Assembly: GCF_000002425.4 (NCBI RefSeq)
Contig: NC_037274.1
Location: 14,423,517 to 14,487,516 of the forward strand
From: Physcomitrium patens
Taxonomy: Eukaryota; Streptophyta; Bryopsida; Funariales; Funariaceae
Direction of reading: 5' to 3'
Length of the DNA stretch: 64,000 bases
In this document: positions 36,701 to 47,438 of the stretch, one piece after another
Layout: each line of letters opens with the position of its first letter
Position numbering within the stretch: the stretch's first letter is position 1
Notes under the pieces: generated by a model
Database searches by the model: none
Told to the model about the DNA's origin: nothing
The model's input: only the letters and a program-made list of their open reading frames with translations
Position numbers and translations under genes: made by a program

Positions 36701-37488
36701 GTTGTAATCACTTCGACGGCAAATAACTGCGCATTAAGAAGTGCATCACTAATACGCTCATTACTCAAGATATTGGACAATTGGGACAAGTGATCCGCAT
36801 TAGCATGTTTCTTTCCTGGTCGTAAATTGATAGTAAAATTAAATTCTTGAAGTAATAACACCCATCGAGCAATGCGTCCACTCAATTGAGGCTTATTAAT
36901 CATGTATTTGAAGGCATCATGATCCACATAGAAGACAAAGGGATATCCAAGCAAATAGTGTCGAAATTTCTGAACTGAATATATCATATCCAACGCTTCT
37001 CGTTCAGTAGTAGTGTAATTACGTTCGGCAGCCACCAATTGTCGACTAGCATAATAGATAGGATGATCCAGATGCTGATCATCCTTCTGACTTAGCACCG
37101 ATCTAATAGCCACATTGGATGCATCAACATACACATGAAAGGGCTCGGTCCAATGAGGGGCCACCAATATTGGTGCAGAGACTAATTTTGACTTCAATGC
37201 TTCAAAGGCCATGGTACACTCCATGGTCCAGATGGAACTAGTCCCATCTAATGGAGGTTTCTTCAATAAGTTCGTTAAAGGTTGACAAGTAACTGTAAAT
37301 GACCGAATAAATCGTCGATAATAATTGACATGGCCGACAAACCTACGAACATCGGAGACCGTCTCTAGTCTGGGCAAGTTCATTATATGTGTCACTTTGT
37401 CCGGATCCGTAGCGATACCACGGCTAGAGACGATATGTTCCAATAATTTTCCTGATGGAATACCAAATTGACACTTATCCGAGTTCAA
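36700..37488 (-). pseudogene. Ath-2 RNase H region
   Basis: It is read in one frame with the start of integrase. It shows FVGHVNYYRRFI (thumb), PFHVYVDASNVAIRSVLSQK, ERNYTTTEREALDMIYSVQK and FYVDHDAFKYM, then RPGKKHANADHLSQL. Standard Ty3/gypsy RNase H. Confidence 0.92.
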
Positions 37489-38590
37489 CGATATCCCAAA
37501 CTTAGCGCACTAAGACAAGCATTTGTCAAGATAATTAAGATGATCTTGTTTTGTACTGAATGCACAGAAGTCATCTAAAAAGATCTCCATAAATAGCTGG
37601 AGATAGTCTTGGAAGGCCTGAGTCATCACTCTCTGAAACGTAGTTGGAACGTTACATAAACCAAAAGGCATCACGCGATAAGCAAATGTGCCCCAATCCG
37701 TAGTAAAGGTCGTCTTGAGCTAGTCTTCCGATGTAATTTGAACCTGATTATACCCGAAAAATCCATCTAGGAACGAATAACATTCATGACCTGCTAAAGC
37801 GTCCAATATACTATCCGTGAAGGGCAATGGGAAGTAATCTTTCTTGGTGGCCGCATTAAATTTTCGGAAATCTTAACAAATTCGGATTTTTCCATTCTTT
37901 TTTGGCACCATCACGATTGGAGAAACCCACTCACTATTTGGTACTGGGTAAATAAAACCAACGACAAGAAGCTTCTCCAATTCTCCCTTCACCATGAGGG
38001 AATATTTAGGATTGAGGCGATGTTGTCTCTGCTGTATCAGTTTAGCGTTCTCCTCTAAAATGATACGATGCTCACAGACTTCACCGGGAATACCTTTTAA
38101 ATCATCATAAGTCCAAGCAAAAGCGGATTTATGATGCAAGAAAAATTCGGTCCAACAGGTCAAATCTTGTTCCTTAAAACCTTCGTAGACTTTAATTGTC
38201 CGAGGTTCTACTGTGGTCACCAAGTTGATAGTTTGACATAAAGGTGCAACGACGATGTTCTGTTTCAACCCGCGCACTGGTTTAAAGTCAATCAATAAGT
38301 TTGACATGTATAAAGTATTGAATCTTGTGTACAGGGCACTAATATGGTGCACATCATACTTGGTCATCCAATCAGTACTAACATAATCCGAGTTTTTCGA
38401 GTCCGTCGGGTATATCAAGTACTCCCGCGGACCTCCACATTGGTACACCACTCCAGGGTGTAGTGTTGCCTCCATGGGCGCCTCCATAATTGGTGCTACT
38501 ACGTCGTCATTGGAGCTAAGCTCATCGTCCGACGTTAATTCAGATGCTAGCAATTGAGACTCCCCATGATAGTGTACTGGGTACATTTAT
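37489..38590 (-). pseudogene. Ath-2 reverse transcriptase region
   Basis: Minus strand: HRLNPKYSLMVKGELEKLL and WVSPIVMVPKKNGKIR (37,873-38,050), then the palm motif FLDDF (near 37,570). The upstream linker reaches into 38,586. Broken. Confidence 0.88.
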
Positions 38591-40860
38591 AACACCATTT
38601 TGTCTATGCCCTTGCCAATTGTCAAAGTACCTCGACCCTAATCGTTCTTGGCCTTTGCTTGATAAAGCCAAGGTTGTCCCAGTAAAATTCGATATAATAA
38701 AGTCGAACGTTGTAAATAAAAGACGATATAGTCGATTTCATATGCAATACCAGTAATCATAGTTTGAACACTCCGTAAGATACCTATTGGTTTAACTCGG
38801 CTATGATCTGCCATCCGTAATACCAATGTCGTGGATACTAAGTGTTCCAAATCTAAAGCATCCATTGTATCAGTATTCATTAAATTGACACTGGAACCAC
38901 CATCGACCTGAACATCCGAGATCATAATACCGTCAATCGAAACATCGATGGTTAGTGCACTTGGGTCAGGGTTCAAACTGATTTCACAAACTTCTTTATT
39001 ATAGTGCCTATGCCGTTGTCGTGTTGTGGTTCGGCTACTATATGAAAATAATATAATTATGTACTTAATATATAATTTATTAAGTAACATGGTAAGAGCC
39101 ATGTTAGTAGATTTTAGTTGGTTGTAGGATATAATTTGATTATTACTTTGAGAAGAGGTTGTTTAAAAAGATTACTATAGAATTTGTATAACTTTAATTT
39201 CTTTTTGATAGTGGCTTTTAAGATTGGTTTTGGTTGATAGTAACTTCTAAATATTTAGAGTCACCTTTGTTAGACATTGGTGACATTTGAAAATTTATTT
39301 TGGTTCTTTTATTTGGTGTTTAGAGCATACATTATATAAATCTTATAAGAAAAAGGATTGAAGAAGGATTTTGGTAGCAAAGGGAGGAATTAGGGCACCA
39401 ATATAGATGAATGGAGATGAAAAATAAAAAATCTCCATTCCTATTGGTCAAAAATCATGACCAATGGGCTTTGAGGAGGCTGCCTGAGGCCATATTAGGG
39501 ATTAGGGTTAGTTTCTCGAGGCCATTCGAGTTTTTGAGGCTAGGGTCAAAAGGTTTAGGTTTTTGGATATGGTTTTGGTGCAAAATTTGTGTCATTTGGG
39601 GTTTATATGAAGAAGTTATAGGCGCTCAAAGTTAAGGTGTAAGTTTTCGACGTACTGTCACTCTTTTGAGCATACCGCACGTGTACGGACGGAAAACGAG
39701 GATCGGTGACCGGATTTGAAGAGAATACTTTTTCGGCTACAGTTTGTGCATACTGTTTATCGAATTCCAAGCTTTTATGAAGGAGATATTGGCAGTTGAA
39801 GTCAGCGCTTGATATCTAAGGGTAGTAAGTAGCCCGAATTACTTGTGCTTGTGATTTGAGCTATATCTTAGAAAATTTGATGAGGTTTTAGCTCAAAATT
39901 TTCAAGATTGAGTGTAATCTTATTATAAAGCTTTCTATACAAGTTTTGTGTGATTTGAAGCTTGGGTTTAAGAGATATAAGGAAAATAGTTCTCGGGTGC
40001 TTGTAAGTTAGGGTTTTGTGCACCTGCTAGGGTTTCTAAGATGCCGAACGATCGGTGATAGATGTACAGTTCAATTTTTTTGTGATAAAAGTTAAGTATA
40101 GCATCTAGCTTATGTAGAAATTTGAAACAATGTGAATGGTTGGATTAGCTTTTATGAATTTTCAAAGTCTGATGTAAAAAGGTCCTTGGCGGGAAGAAAT
40201 ATATTTTGAAGAATTTTAAGATATTTTGAATTTTTATACAAACCAAGGAGTTTGTTTTTGGGAGCTAAGGCATTATATAAAAAAGAAACCTAAACTCTCT
40301 ACAGCTAGATACCCAGTGTATTCCTAGATAGAAAATCACGCCATATGACACTGTATTAACGATGAATTCAATGTAGAACGGCACTCTGGTGCGACCGCTA
40401 GAAGTTGCTTCATAGAAATAGAAGGCCGAATAGCGTCTAGATCCTTCAAAATATCATAGGATTCTATATTTAGGATAATTTCCAATGCCCTCTTTCTTTT
40501 CATTGGTTTGAGTTTAACTCCGTGAGGTAAGATATTCTTCCGCCTTGGACTCGGAATTAGAACAGCAGTCGGGGCTTCCTTAGAATTCCCGCCTCTGAGA
40601 AGATCTTTCAATGGATAGGACGTTTCTTGGAACTGCGTAGAGATCAGAACTGCTTGGAAAGAAACTGAAGCCTCCATAATTGGGACCTCATTGGGTTGTG
40701 CTACTGAGTCAGGTCTCATATTGGGTATGAAGCCCGTAACAAGACTTGGATTGGATGGTCCTTTAATTGGGTCAAATTGGTCTTTCGCTTTGAGATTACC
40801 TAAATGTTGAATTGGTCCTTTTTTTCTTTTGCTGACTCCGAGTAAAAACGGCTTGGACAC
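38591..40860 (-). pseudogene. Ath-2 protease and gag-protease linker, interrupted by a solo LTR
   Basis: Minus strand 38,638-39,012 holds VQVDGGSSVNLMNTDT, the retropepsin-type motif. The linker (SPRRKNILPHGVKLKPMKRK...) lies at 40,355-40,860. The solo LTR 39,017-40,350 sits between them. Broken. Confidence 0.8.
39017..40350 (+). repeat. Solo LTR of the TGTC...GACA family, in Ath-2
   Basis: 1,334 bases, TGTCGTGTTGTGGTTCGG to ACGCCATATGACA, flanked by CCGT (39,013-39,016) and CTGT (40,351-40,354). The uninterrupted site is seen in Ath-1 near 12,200 (TATGCCATGTTAACG). It is a sister subfamily of 7,447-8,709. The shared block includes ATTGGTC...CCAATGGGCTTTGAGGAGG. Its start and end resemble the GyF LTR. 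Confidence 0.82.
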
Positions 40861-42826
40861 ATTCTACCCAATTCATTGGAGAATCTTGAGGACCTCGATT
40901 TATCTCCTCAAATTTTCCTTGGCTTTGGATCTATTGATCCCGATTATTGACATTGAACGGAGCATTACATTGCTGATACGTATGCCCCGACTGCTTGTAA
41001 TTCCCACAAACAGGTGCATAATCGTCACTGGCTCTGGGATTGGGACATTCATTGGCATAATAATGAATCTGTCTACAATGGAAACAACGAAGTGATCTTC
41101 TTGCACCCCCATCAAGCATATTGGATACCTCCACCAGTATATACCTACTAGGCTTGTTCCATGTAGAGTTGGATAATGATTCTGGTTGTCCCATTAGTAT
41201 TGAGGGAACTTGGTTTGATGACATCGGTGGAGCATATTGCTGATACCTCTGCTACTCCTTACCATAGTTCTGGGGGTTCGATGTAGACCCCTGATTAAAA
41301 TTGGAACTTTGAAAGTTATTGAATGCTTGATTTAGTCGATTAAATCGATTTCTATTCCATCCAAACGTATTTCCCATTTGTACTTGATTGACGTCCCACT
41401 GGATTGGTGGGATCATGGTCTGATTACTAAATTGTTGTTGTTATCTTTATCAATTCCAACAATTTGCTATTAGGTGCTTTCCTCCGTAAAATGTACATCG
41501 ACCCATTATTTGTGAGGATGAGGGGCACTCTGTTACAGAATGACAGTGGCCCTTACAATTATTGCACCATACATTGGTCCTAGTATTAGTAGGCTTTTGC
41601 CTCTTCTCCTTATCTTTGGCCATATTGATGGCCATTTCTTCCATTTTTTTCATCAAATTTAATAACAAAGTTTCGTTGGAATCTTTTAGGACTGGCATTA
41701 TTGGTATTTCTGCCATAATTAATGCTTGTTGTTGATAAGGAAAATATGGAGCATATGCTGTTGTCACGTTCGGTGGTATAGCTTGCAATGGGGTGACATT
41801 AATTGGCCCCTGAATATTCGTATTGGAATTGGCCCCTGTTTCTAACATCCGTAGATAACTACCCACTGATTTGTTCCAAGTCAGATTTTGATATCTATCT
41901 TGAATTGGAATCATCGTGGCTCCCGCAGTTAAAAACTGATCATAATGGCATTCCTTCCAAACCTTGGCTCTATTAAAGGATGCAGTCACCATAACGGGTT
42001 GAGCTTCCTTTACAAACATTTTTAGCTCTGGTGGGTACAAACCATTGATTAATATGGATAAGATAAATACCTCCGACATTTGGTGATTCGGCCACTTACT
42101 GAGTATATCAGCCACTCGGCCATAGTACGATTCCACCGCCTCCCCTAGGATCATTTTGTTGTTTATTAACCTCTCTCGAAGGTGGTCCTCAAAACCAATT
42201 GGCCAATAATGAGATAAAAATGCATTCTTCAATGCTTCCCAATTCGAAAATTGATCCACTAGTTGGCGGTTGTACCATTCAAATGTCGTGACTTTTAAGG
42301 TCACTGGCAGCCATCTTAGTGGCGTGACACTAGTCATACGATTGCCTACTACACCCATTTGTATTACAATTGGAATGGCTGGTCCTCTTGACGCCATTGA
42401 ATTTCTTGTTTCGCTAAACTCCATTTTAAAATAATCTCTGCTTTTTCTTATTCTAATTTTTGAGCTCTCAGTGCTCCTCGATTTATTGTTATTTTTTACA
42501 ATTAGTTTTATTGGTTGAATTGCAGGTGAAAACATCGGATTTTGAAATACAATATAGTTATCTTTATTGGCGACCAATTTGTGCCAATCTGAAGAGCCAC
42601 TATTGCTCATTTCAGCAGTACCTTCTACTGAAAAAATACCCAATGGAGTACCAAATTCTTCTACGCCTCCTTCTCTTTCAATTAACGGCCTCAAGATTTC
42701 CACTGGAATATTAACAAAATTTCCTACGAGTGTTCTTGGCAGTTTTCTAATTGTACATACGATTGCAGAATTAACAGTCTGTCCGATTCTTGATATGTTT
42801 GGATGTGCCGACAAGCTTACAACCAT
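40861..42826 (-). pseudogene. Ath-2 gag region
   Basis: The minus strand from 42,826 has an N-terminal region and a capsid-like core (TFEWYNRQLVDQFSNWEALK, SILINGLYPPELKMFVKEAQ). It is followed by up to four CCHC-like knuckles: CNNCKGHCHSVTEC (about 41,530), one right after it near 41,470, CFHCRQIHYYANEC (about 41,060) and one near 41,000. This is the longest preserved gag in the window. Broken. Confidence 0.88.
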
Positions 42827-43062
42827 GGTTTAATCCAATTCTGTTGATGCTTTTTTTTAAGATTACGTTCTTGCTCCTCTCTAAGCAAGTTCCTTCCTTG
42901 CACTCTTCCCTGTCTTTTTCTCAACTGATTTATTTTCCTCGATGTAATGCTCTCATTTTTATTAACCATAATCTTGCTTCAAACACTACTGAAATCGTCT
43001 TCTATCGCCAATTTTCTCACATGTTTGGTAATTAATTCCTAACACTCAAAGCTATTATCACT

Positions 43063-43082
43063 CCCCGGCAGCAGCGCCAAAA
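43063..43082 (-). promoter_or_regulatory. Ath-2 primer-binding site (tRNA-Asp type)
   Basis: On the minus strand TTTTGGCGCTGCTGCCGGGG follows the 5' LTR directly. It matches the complement of the plant tRNA-Asp 3' end at nearly all positions. This is the typical Athila primer site. Confidence 0.85.
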
Positions 43083-43902
43083 TATGAAAGCTCGTTTTAC
43101 TTATTTCGGAAGAAACCTCCGAGCATAAATCCGTATAGGGGGATTCGAACACGGAAAATGACTAGTTGCTTAAGCGTTCACGTTAGGGTCACACAATCAA
43201 TTATCTCCTGAATGTATCATCTCTATTTCTAATATCTGAACACACAAGGAAACTATAATCTCCTTCTTCACCTTATCGGTCTCTTCCTTACAGTAATTCA
43301 GTCATACCAATAACTGCTATTTCTACCAATATATTCACCTTCATAATCTCCAACTGTAATACTATGCCCTCACAACTTTCAGCACACAATTATCCTCGTT
43401 CCAATCACTAGAATTCTTTACACAGAACTGCCATTTTTTATTACAATTTTTTACACAAACACAGACTCATTCTCTTTGCTGAACTACAATCAGATTTCAG
43501 CATTCAATCTTTCTTCTTCTCAAATAATACCAATCACATTTCCATTCCATAATTCACTTCACAATATTCAGAAACTTTCAATCCTCTTATTCAAAGAAAA
43601 TAACAAACAAAAGAAAAGAGGTAGCACCAAGCTTATCTCGGCTCACACTATCATAGCGATGGTCCTCGGCTCACAACTCTCACAGTCTGGCCCTCAGCTC
43701 ACAACTCTCACAGTTTGGCCCCCTAATTAACTTCTACAACTCCTATATACTTTCTCCTGATTCTCCAGATTCTAACCGTAATTCTGTAATTAGTCACTTT
43801 TAATAACTAAACCACTCATCCGTCCTCCTGAATTTTCTATTATATGGACTATTAATAGATTTTATGAATATCTTTCAAAAACGAATTAATATCTATTCTA
43901 CA
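43083..43902 (-). repeat. Ath-2 5' LTR
   Basis: 820 bases, partner of 32,586-33,376. It is longer mainly because a short unit (CTCAGCTCACAACTCTCACAG type, about 43,660-43,715) is repeated. Confidence 0.92.
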
Positions 43903-44155
43903 AAAAGCAAGAGTGAAGCCTTCTTTACTCTTGTCAATGCCATTGTTGTATTGTAATTGCTTATAGTATGTAAAAATTAGTTAAGACATTTTCGTTTTAA
44001 TCCTTAGTCTTGTTTCAAGACTTTTTAGTCTTTTTATTTTTAGCAATAGCCATTCTAATTAATATTATATTATCTTTTGAAAGACTTTTTAATTTTCTTC
44101 AATGACACAAGAATATATTGACGATTCTCTTTCTTTGAGATTCATGTCTTTGAAA
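43903..44155 (+). repeat. Sus-1 5' LTR, second part, with a 46-base foreign LTR stub
   Basis: It starts just downstream of the TATA box and contains the predicted transcript start ACTCTTGTCAAT (about 43,927-43,938). At 43,944-43,989 lies a 46-base remnant (TGTTGTATTGTAATTGC...) of the solo LTR that stands complete at 47,439 in the 3' LTR. The LTR end is placed before ATTTGATAAGAGT (44,156-44,168), the degraded self-priming site. Confidence 0.7.
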
Positions 44156-44345
44156 ATTTGATAAGAGTGCTAACATATTGTTTCTGTCTTGTTTAAGAAG
44201 TGAGTAGATTATCTCACTTCTATTATTGGATTTCAAAGGTTGTAGACTACTTACCTTTTAAACAAAAAAATCTTATTTTTTAACATTGATCTTTCTTTAA
44301 AGAGAGTGGATTATCCCTCTTTATAGAAATTTTTATTAAAGGTTA

Positions 44346-45448
44346 TGGATTTTTCTCCTCTAATTTAACTTTTTTGGATTTGTTTGAGCTGCCTATGGAA
44401 GGAAAGATTATGGATGCTACTCTTAGCAAAAGTGAGAATAGATTTACAACTATTGCAGATCTTCATGAGCTTGTCAATAATCTTAAAGTAGAAATCTCAT
44501 GTATTTTTAATGTGAATCATAGAAGTACTATGTCTGTGCCTATGGAAGAAATTTAGAGTCTATTGTAAGAAGTTGTGCAATTAGAAGAAGTAAGTAAATC
44601 GACTTCACAACCAAATCCTAGGAGTTTTGCTTCTATAAGTATGTCAGGAGCAAAGACTAGTATGCCTGAGAAGTTTGATGGAACAAGATCAAAATTTCAA
44701 GGATTTTTACAACAAGTTAAGCTTTATCTAAGATTGCACCCTTTCTAATACCCTCATGGATTTACTTAAGTTGGATTCATAGGTACACTTCTATCAAAAA
44801 GTGTTCTTTTTAGGTTTGCACTTTTAATGAAAAAAGATTCGTGACTCTTTTATAATTTGAATTCATTCCTAAAAGTGTTTATGCCATATATAGAGAACAT
44901 GATCAAGAACGAGTAGCACAAATCAAATATTTATCTTTATGATAAGGATCACAATCAACTACTATATATGCTGCTGAATTCCAAAACTTGGCTTGTGATG
45001 TAGACTAGAATGACAAAATACTTATCAATCAATTTTGATATGGATTGAAGGATAGTGTCAAAGAATTGTTATTAACAATGCTAAAAGCAAAATCTTTTAT
45101 ACAATTTATTGCTCAAGCCATTACATGCAATAATTAATTATTTGAAAGGCATCAAGAACAAAGACTTGGCTTATGAAGAACAAATGAAGTAATGGCAGTA
45201 ACTTCCAAGTTTTCTGAAATGTATTCATCAAGGTTGGAACCAATGTAAATTGATATGATACGTTTTAAACCTCTCACACAGCAGAAAAAGACTCAACGTT
45301 GCCAAGAGGGTTTGTATTTATATTATGGAGAAATTAAAGAGACTACTCAACATTGTCTAAAGAAGTAATGTAATTACAAAATGAGGAGTATAATTACCAA
45401 AGAAGATAATGTGTTAAAAAACAAGTTTTTCTAGCTACAATAAGAACC
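44346..45448 (+). pseudogene. Sus-1 gag region
   Basis: N-terminal part at 44,374-44,556, then capsid-like PEKFDGTRSKFQGFLQQVKL (about 44,665-44,730). A knuckle-bearing stretch (QEGLYLYYGEIKETTQHC-like) lies near 45,300-45,370. The same text is in Sus-2 and Sus-3. It resembles sushi/PEG10-type gag. Broken. Confidence 0.75.
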
Positions 45449-45811
45449 ATGCAGTTGGAATCATGTACAACACTTAATAAAGATTTTATTCTCTCCTCAA
45501 ATCCCTCACCTTGTTTTATAATAGATGCATGTTTAAGACCTAAAAATAAAAAAGTCTTTACCTTATTAGATTCAAGAGCCTCAGCGTGTTTAATAGATAA
45601 AGATTTTATCAAAAATCAAAAAATAATTTTAGTGAAGAAAACTAAATTTTTACATATAAAAGTCATAGATAGTCATTTATTGTCTTTTGGAAATGTTATC
45701 CATGAGACTCTTCCTTTAGATGTCATAATCAAAGATCAAAATAATATAGTAGTAATTAATATAATAAGATCTCCCTACAATTCGATTATTTTAGGATTGG
45801 AGAGAGCATTC
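45449..45811 (+). pseudogene. Sus-1 protease region
   Basis: FTLLDSRASACLIDKDFIK is followed by PLDVIIKDQNNIVV: a retropepsin-type fold after gag. Sus-2 has the same region at 55,878-56,250. Pol sequence stops abruptly after it. Broken. Confidence 0.65.
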
Positions 45812-46333
45812 TTTTGGCTATACTTTTAGCATACTATTTGATGGATTCCAAATTTGAATGAAGAAGATATTCAAGGTTGAAGTCAGTGCTTATAAATCTA
45901 AGAATAGTAAGTAGCTTGAATTATTAGTGGTTGTATTTTGAGCTTTATCTTGTACAATTTGGCAAAATTTTAGCTAAAAATTTCCAAAAATGTATATTTT
46001 CATATAATCAAATTTTTTACATAAGTTTTGTGACATTTTGATTTTGGATTTGTGAGATATAAAGAAAACAGTACTTAGGTGCTTATAAATTATGATTTTA
46101 GAGCATCTATTAGGATTTTTAAGATGCTTGTCAATTGGTAGTGAATTTATAGTTGAATTTTTGGATGAATTCTATAATATACGTGGATTTGACAAAATAT
46201 GATTAGATGAATCAAAAGATATGAATTTCTAAAGTTTAACAAGAAGAAATCTTTTGTGGAAATATTATATTTTGAAGGAATTTTATTATAACTTGAACAT
46301 TTTATACAAAATAAAGGAGTATTTTGGGAGCCA

Positions 46334-46386
<53 letters not shown>

Positions 46387-46741
46387 AAGATAGATGTATG
46401 GAGCTATGGTTGAATTTTTATATAAAGATGAGCTTTTGAAAGGAGATTGTGGATTTCTTTTGAAATTATTGAAAACCTAATCTATCAGCAAATGGATAGC
46501 TATAATTTGATATAGCCAAGAATGTTAGAATTTTTTTAGATATTTTAAAAAGCCTTATGTACAAACCTTCTTAAATATAAAAGGATTTATTAATACAATA
46601 TCTTTTTGATATTGTAATATTTATTTGTCTTCTATTTTTAAGGTTAAATAACTTATTGGAGCTTAGTCAATAAGTTGAAATTAAATTCTCTATAGCTAAA
46701 TATCCAATATATTCCCAGATAAAAAACTACACAATACAACA
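45811..46741 (+). repeat. 5'-truncated LTR of the TGTC...GACA family inside Sus-1
   Basis: It aligns with the 3' half of 39,017-40,350 (GAAGTCAGTGCTTATAAATC, TAGTAAGTAGCTTGAATTA) and ends ACACAATACAACA. It is enlarged by a (TA)n tract at 46,338-46,382. It has no 5' end and no target duplication. The join to the protease region at about 45,811 looks like a deletion or recombination junction. Confidence 0.7.
46338..46382. repeat. (TA)n microsatellite
   Basis: About 22 uninterrupted TA units. Confidence 0.95.
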
Positions 46742-47050
46742 ATGTATTTAATATCACAACCTTCGAAGAAACTTCTACTTTTTGGTGATTTTATTAGAAG
46801 TATGAACAACTCCTGATGGTGTTCCAAATATTTTATTTGAAAGAAGTTACAAAGGCCTTAACAACAACCAAATAATAGGGTGGTTTTCTTGCCTTGGTAT
46901 GAGATACTATCAATGGCTGAGAGGGCCTATCAACCATCTTCAAAGAGAGCAAAGATTAGAGTTTGTAGCAAATACAGTTTGTTGCATCTTAAACTTCCTT
47001 AACATATGAAGACCGCTCCTCGTGAAACTTGTCTCTAGAAAGGGGAGTAA
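46742..47050 (+). other. Sus-1 3' tail and polypurine tract
   Basis: A 3' tail with no domain recognised. It ends TCTCTAGAAAGGGGAGTAA directly before the LTR. Sus-2 ends similarly (CTAGAAGAGAGAGTAA, 59,420-59,435). Confidence 0.6.
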
Positions 47051-47438
47051 TGTCAGGGACATATACATTTACTTCAATAATTACTTATATTATTAGATAG
47101 AAATAGATAAATATAAATTAATTTCATAAAGTCTTTAGTGAAGCTTCTTAAAAGCTTCATAAATATGGTTTTGACTTTAGATGTGTTTGTAGGTTGGAAA
47201 CTTGGCCAATAAATTAATCACATATTGGTAGCTTGTGGAATAAGTTAATTTCCTATAATAGTTTGTTGAACAAGCTAACCATGTGGCGCATACATAGATA
47301 ACGTGCCTTATAAGTTAAGACATGTGGCTAACAAAGTCAACATGTTTTGGAGGTCTTATAGGACATTGCCATGTAGCTCCTAGTTAAGAGTATATATAGA
47401 AGCAAGAGTAAAGCCTTCTTCACTCTTGTCAATGCCAT
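47051..47438 (+). repeat. Sus-1 3' LTR (cut by a solo LTR)
   Basis: It starts TGTCAGGGACATATACAT and matches 32,257-32,585 then 43,903-43,943. It contains the TATA box and predicted transcript start. After AATGCCAT it is interrupted by 47,439-48,687 and does not resume. Confidence 0.82.
47391..47433 (+). promoter_or_regulatory. Sus-1 3' LTR TATA box and predicted transcript start
   Basis: TATATATA (47,391-47,398) stands 31 bases upstream of ACTCTTGTCAAT (47,422-47,433). The spacing is the same as in Sus-2 and Sus-3. Confidence 0.6.

Larger units (their letters stand above)
32586..43902 (-). mobile_element. Ath-2: full-length Athila-like Ty3/gypsy fossil
   Basis: LTR pair 32,586-33,376 (3') and 43,083-43,902 (5'), differing by eye at a few percent. 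The tRNA-Asp-type primer site lies at 43,063-43,082. The minus strand holds gag, protease, RT, RNase H, integrase and the extra 3' frame. It is the better-preserved sister of Ath-1, with long open blocks remaining (gag about 458 codons, RNase H-integrase about 393 codons). Broken, on the order of ten breaks, plus one solo-LTR insertion at 39,017-40,350. The 5-bp target duplication is GAAAG/AAAAG. Confidence 0.93.
32257..47438 (+). mobile_element. Sus-1: sushi/Tf1-like Ty3/gypsy fossil split by Ath-2
   Basis: The 5' LTR is in two parts, 32,257-32,585 and 43,903-44,155. Gag (about 44,346-45,400) and a protease region (45,449-45,811) follow, then a 5'-truncated foreign LTR (45,811-46,741), a 3' tail with purine tract (AGAAAGGGGAGTAA, 47,037-47,050) and a 3' LTR from 47,051. 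At 47,439 the 3' LTR runs into another solo LTR and does not resume. Most of pol is absent. It is the same family as Sus-2 and Sus-3. Broken, and clearly old. Confidence 0.82.
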
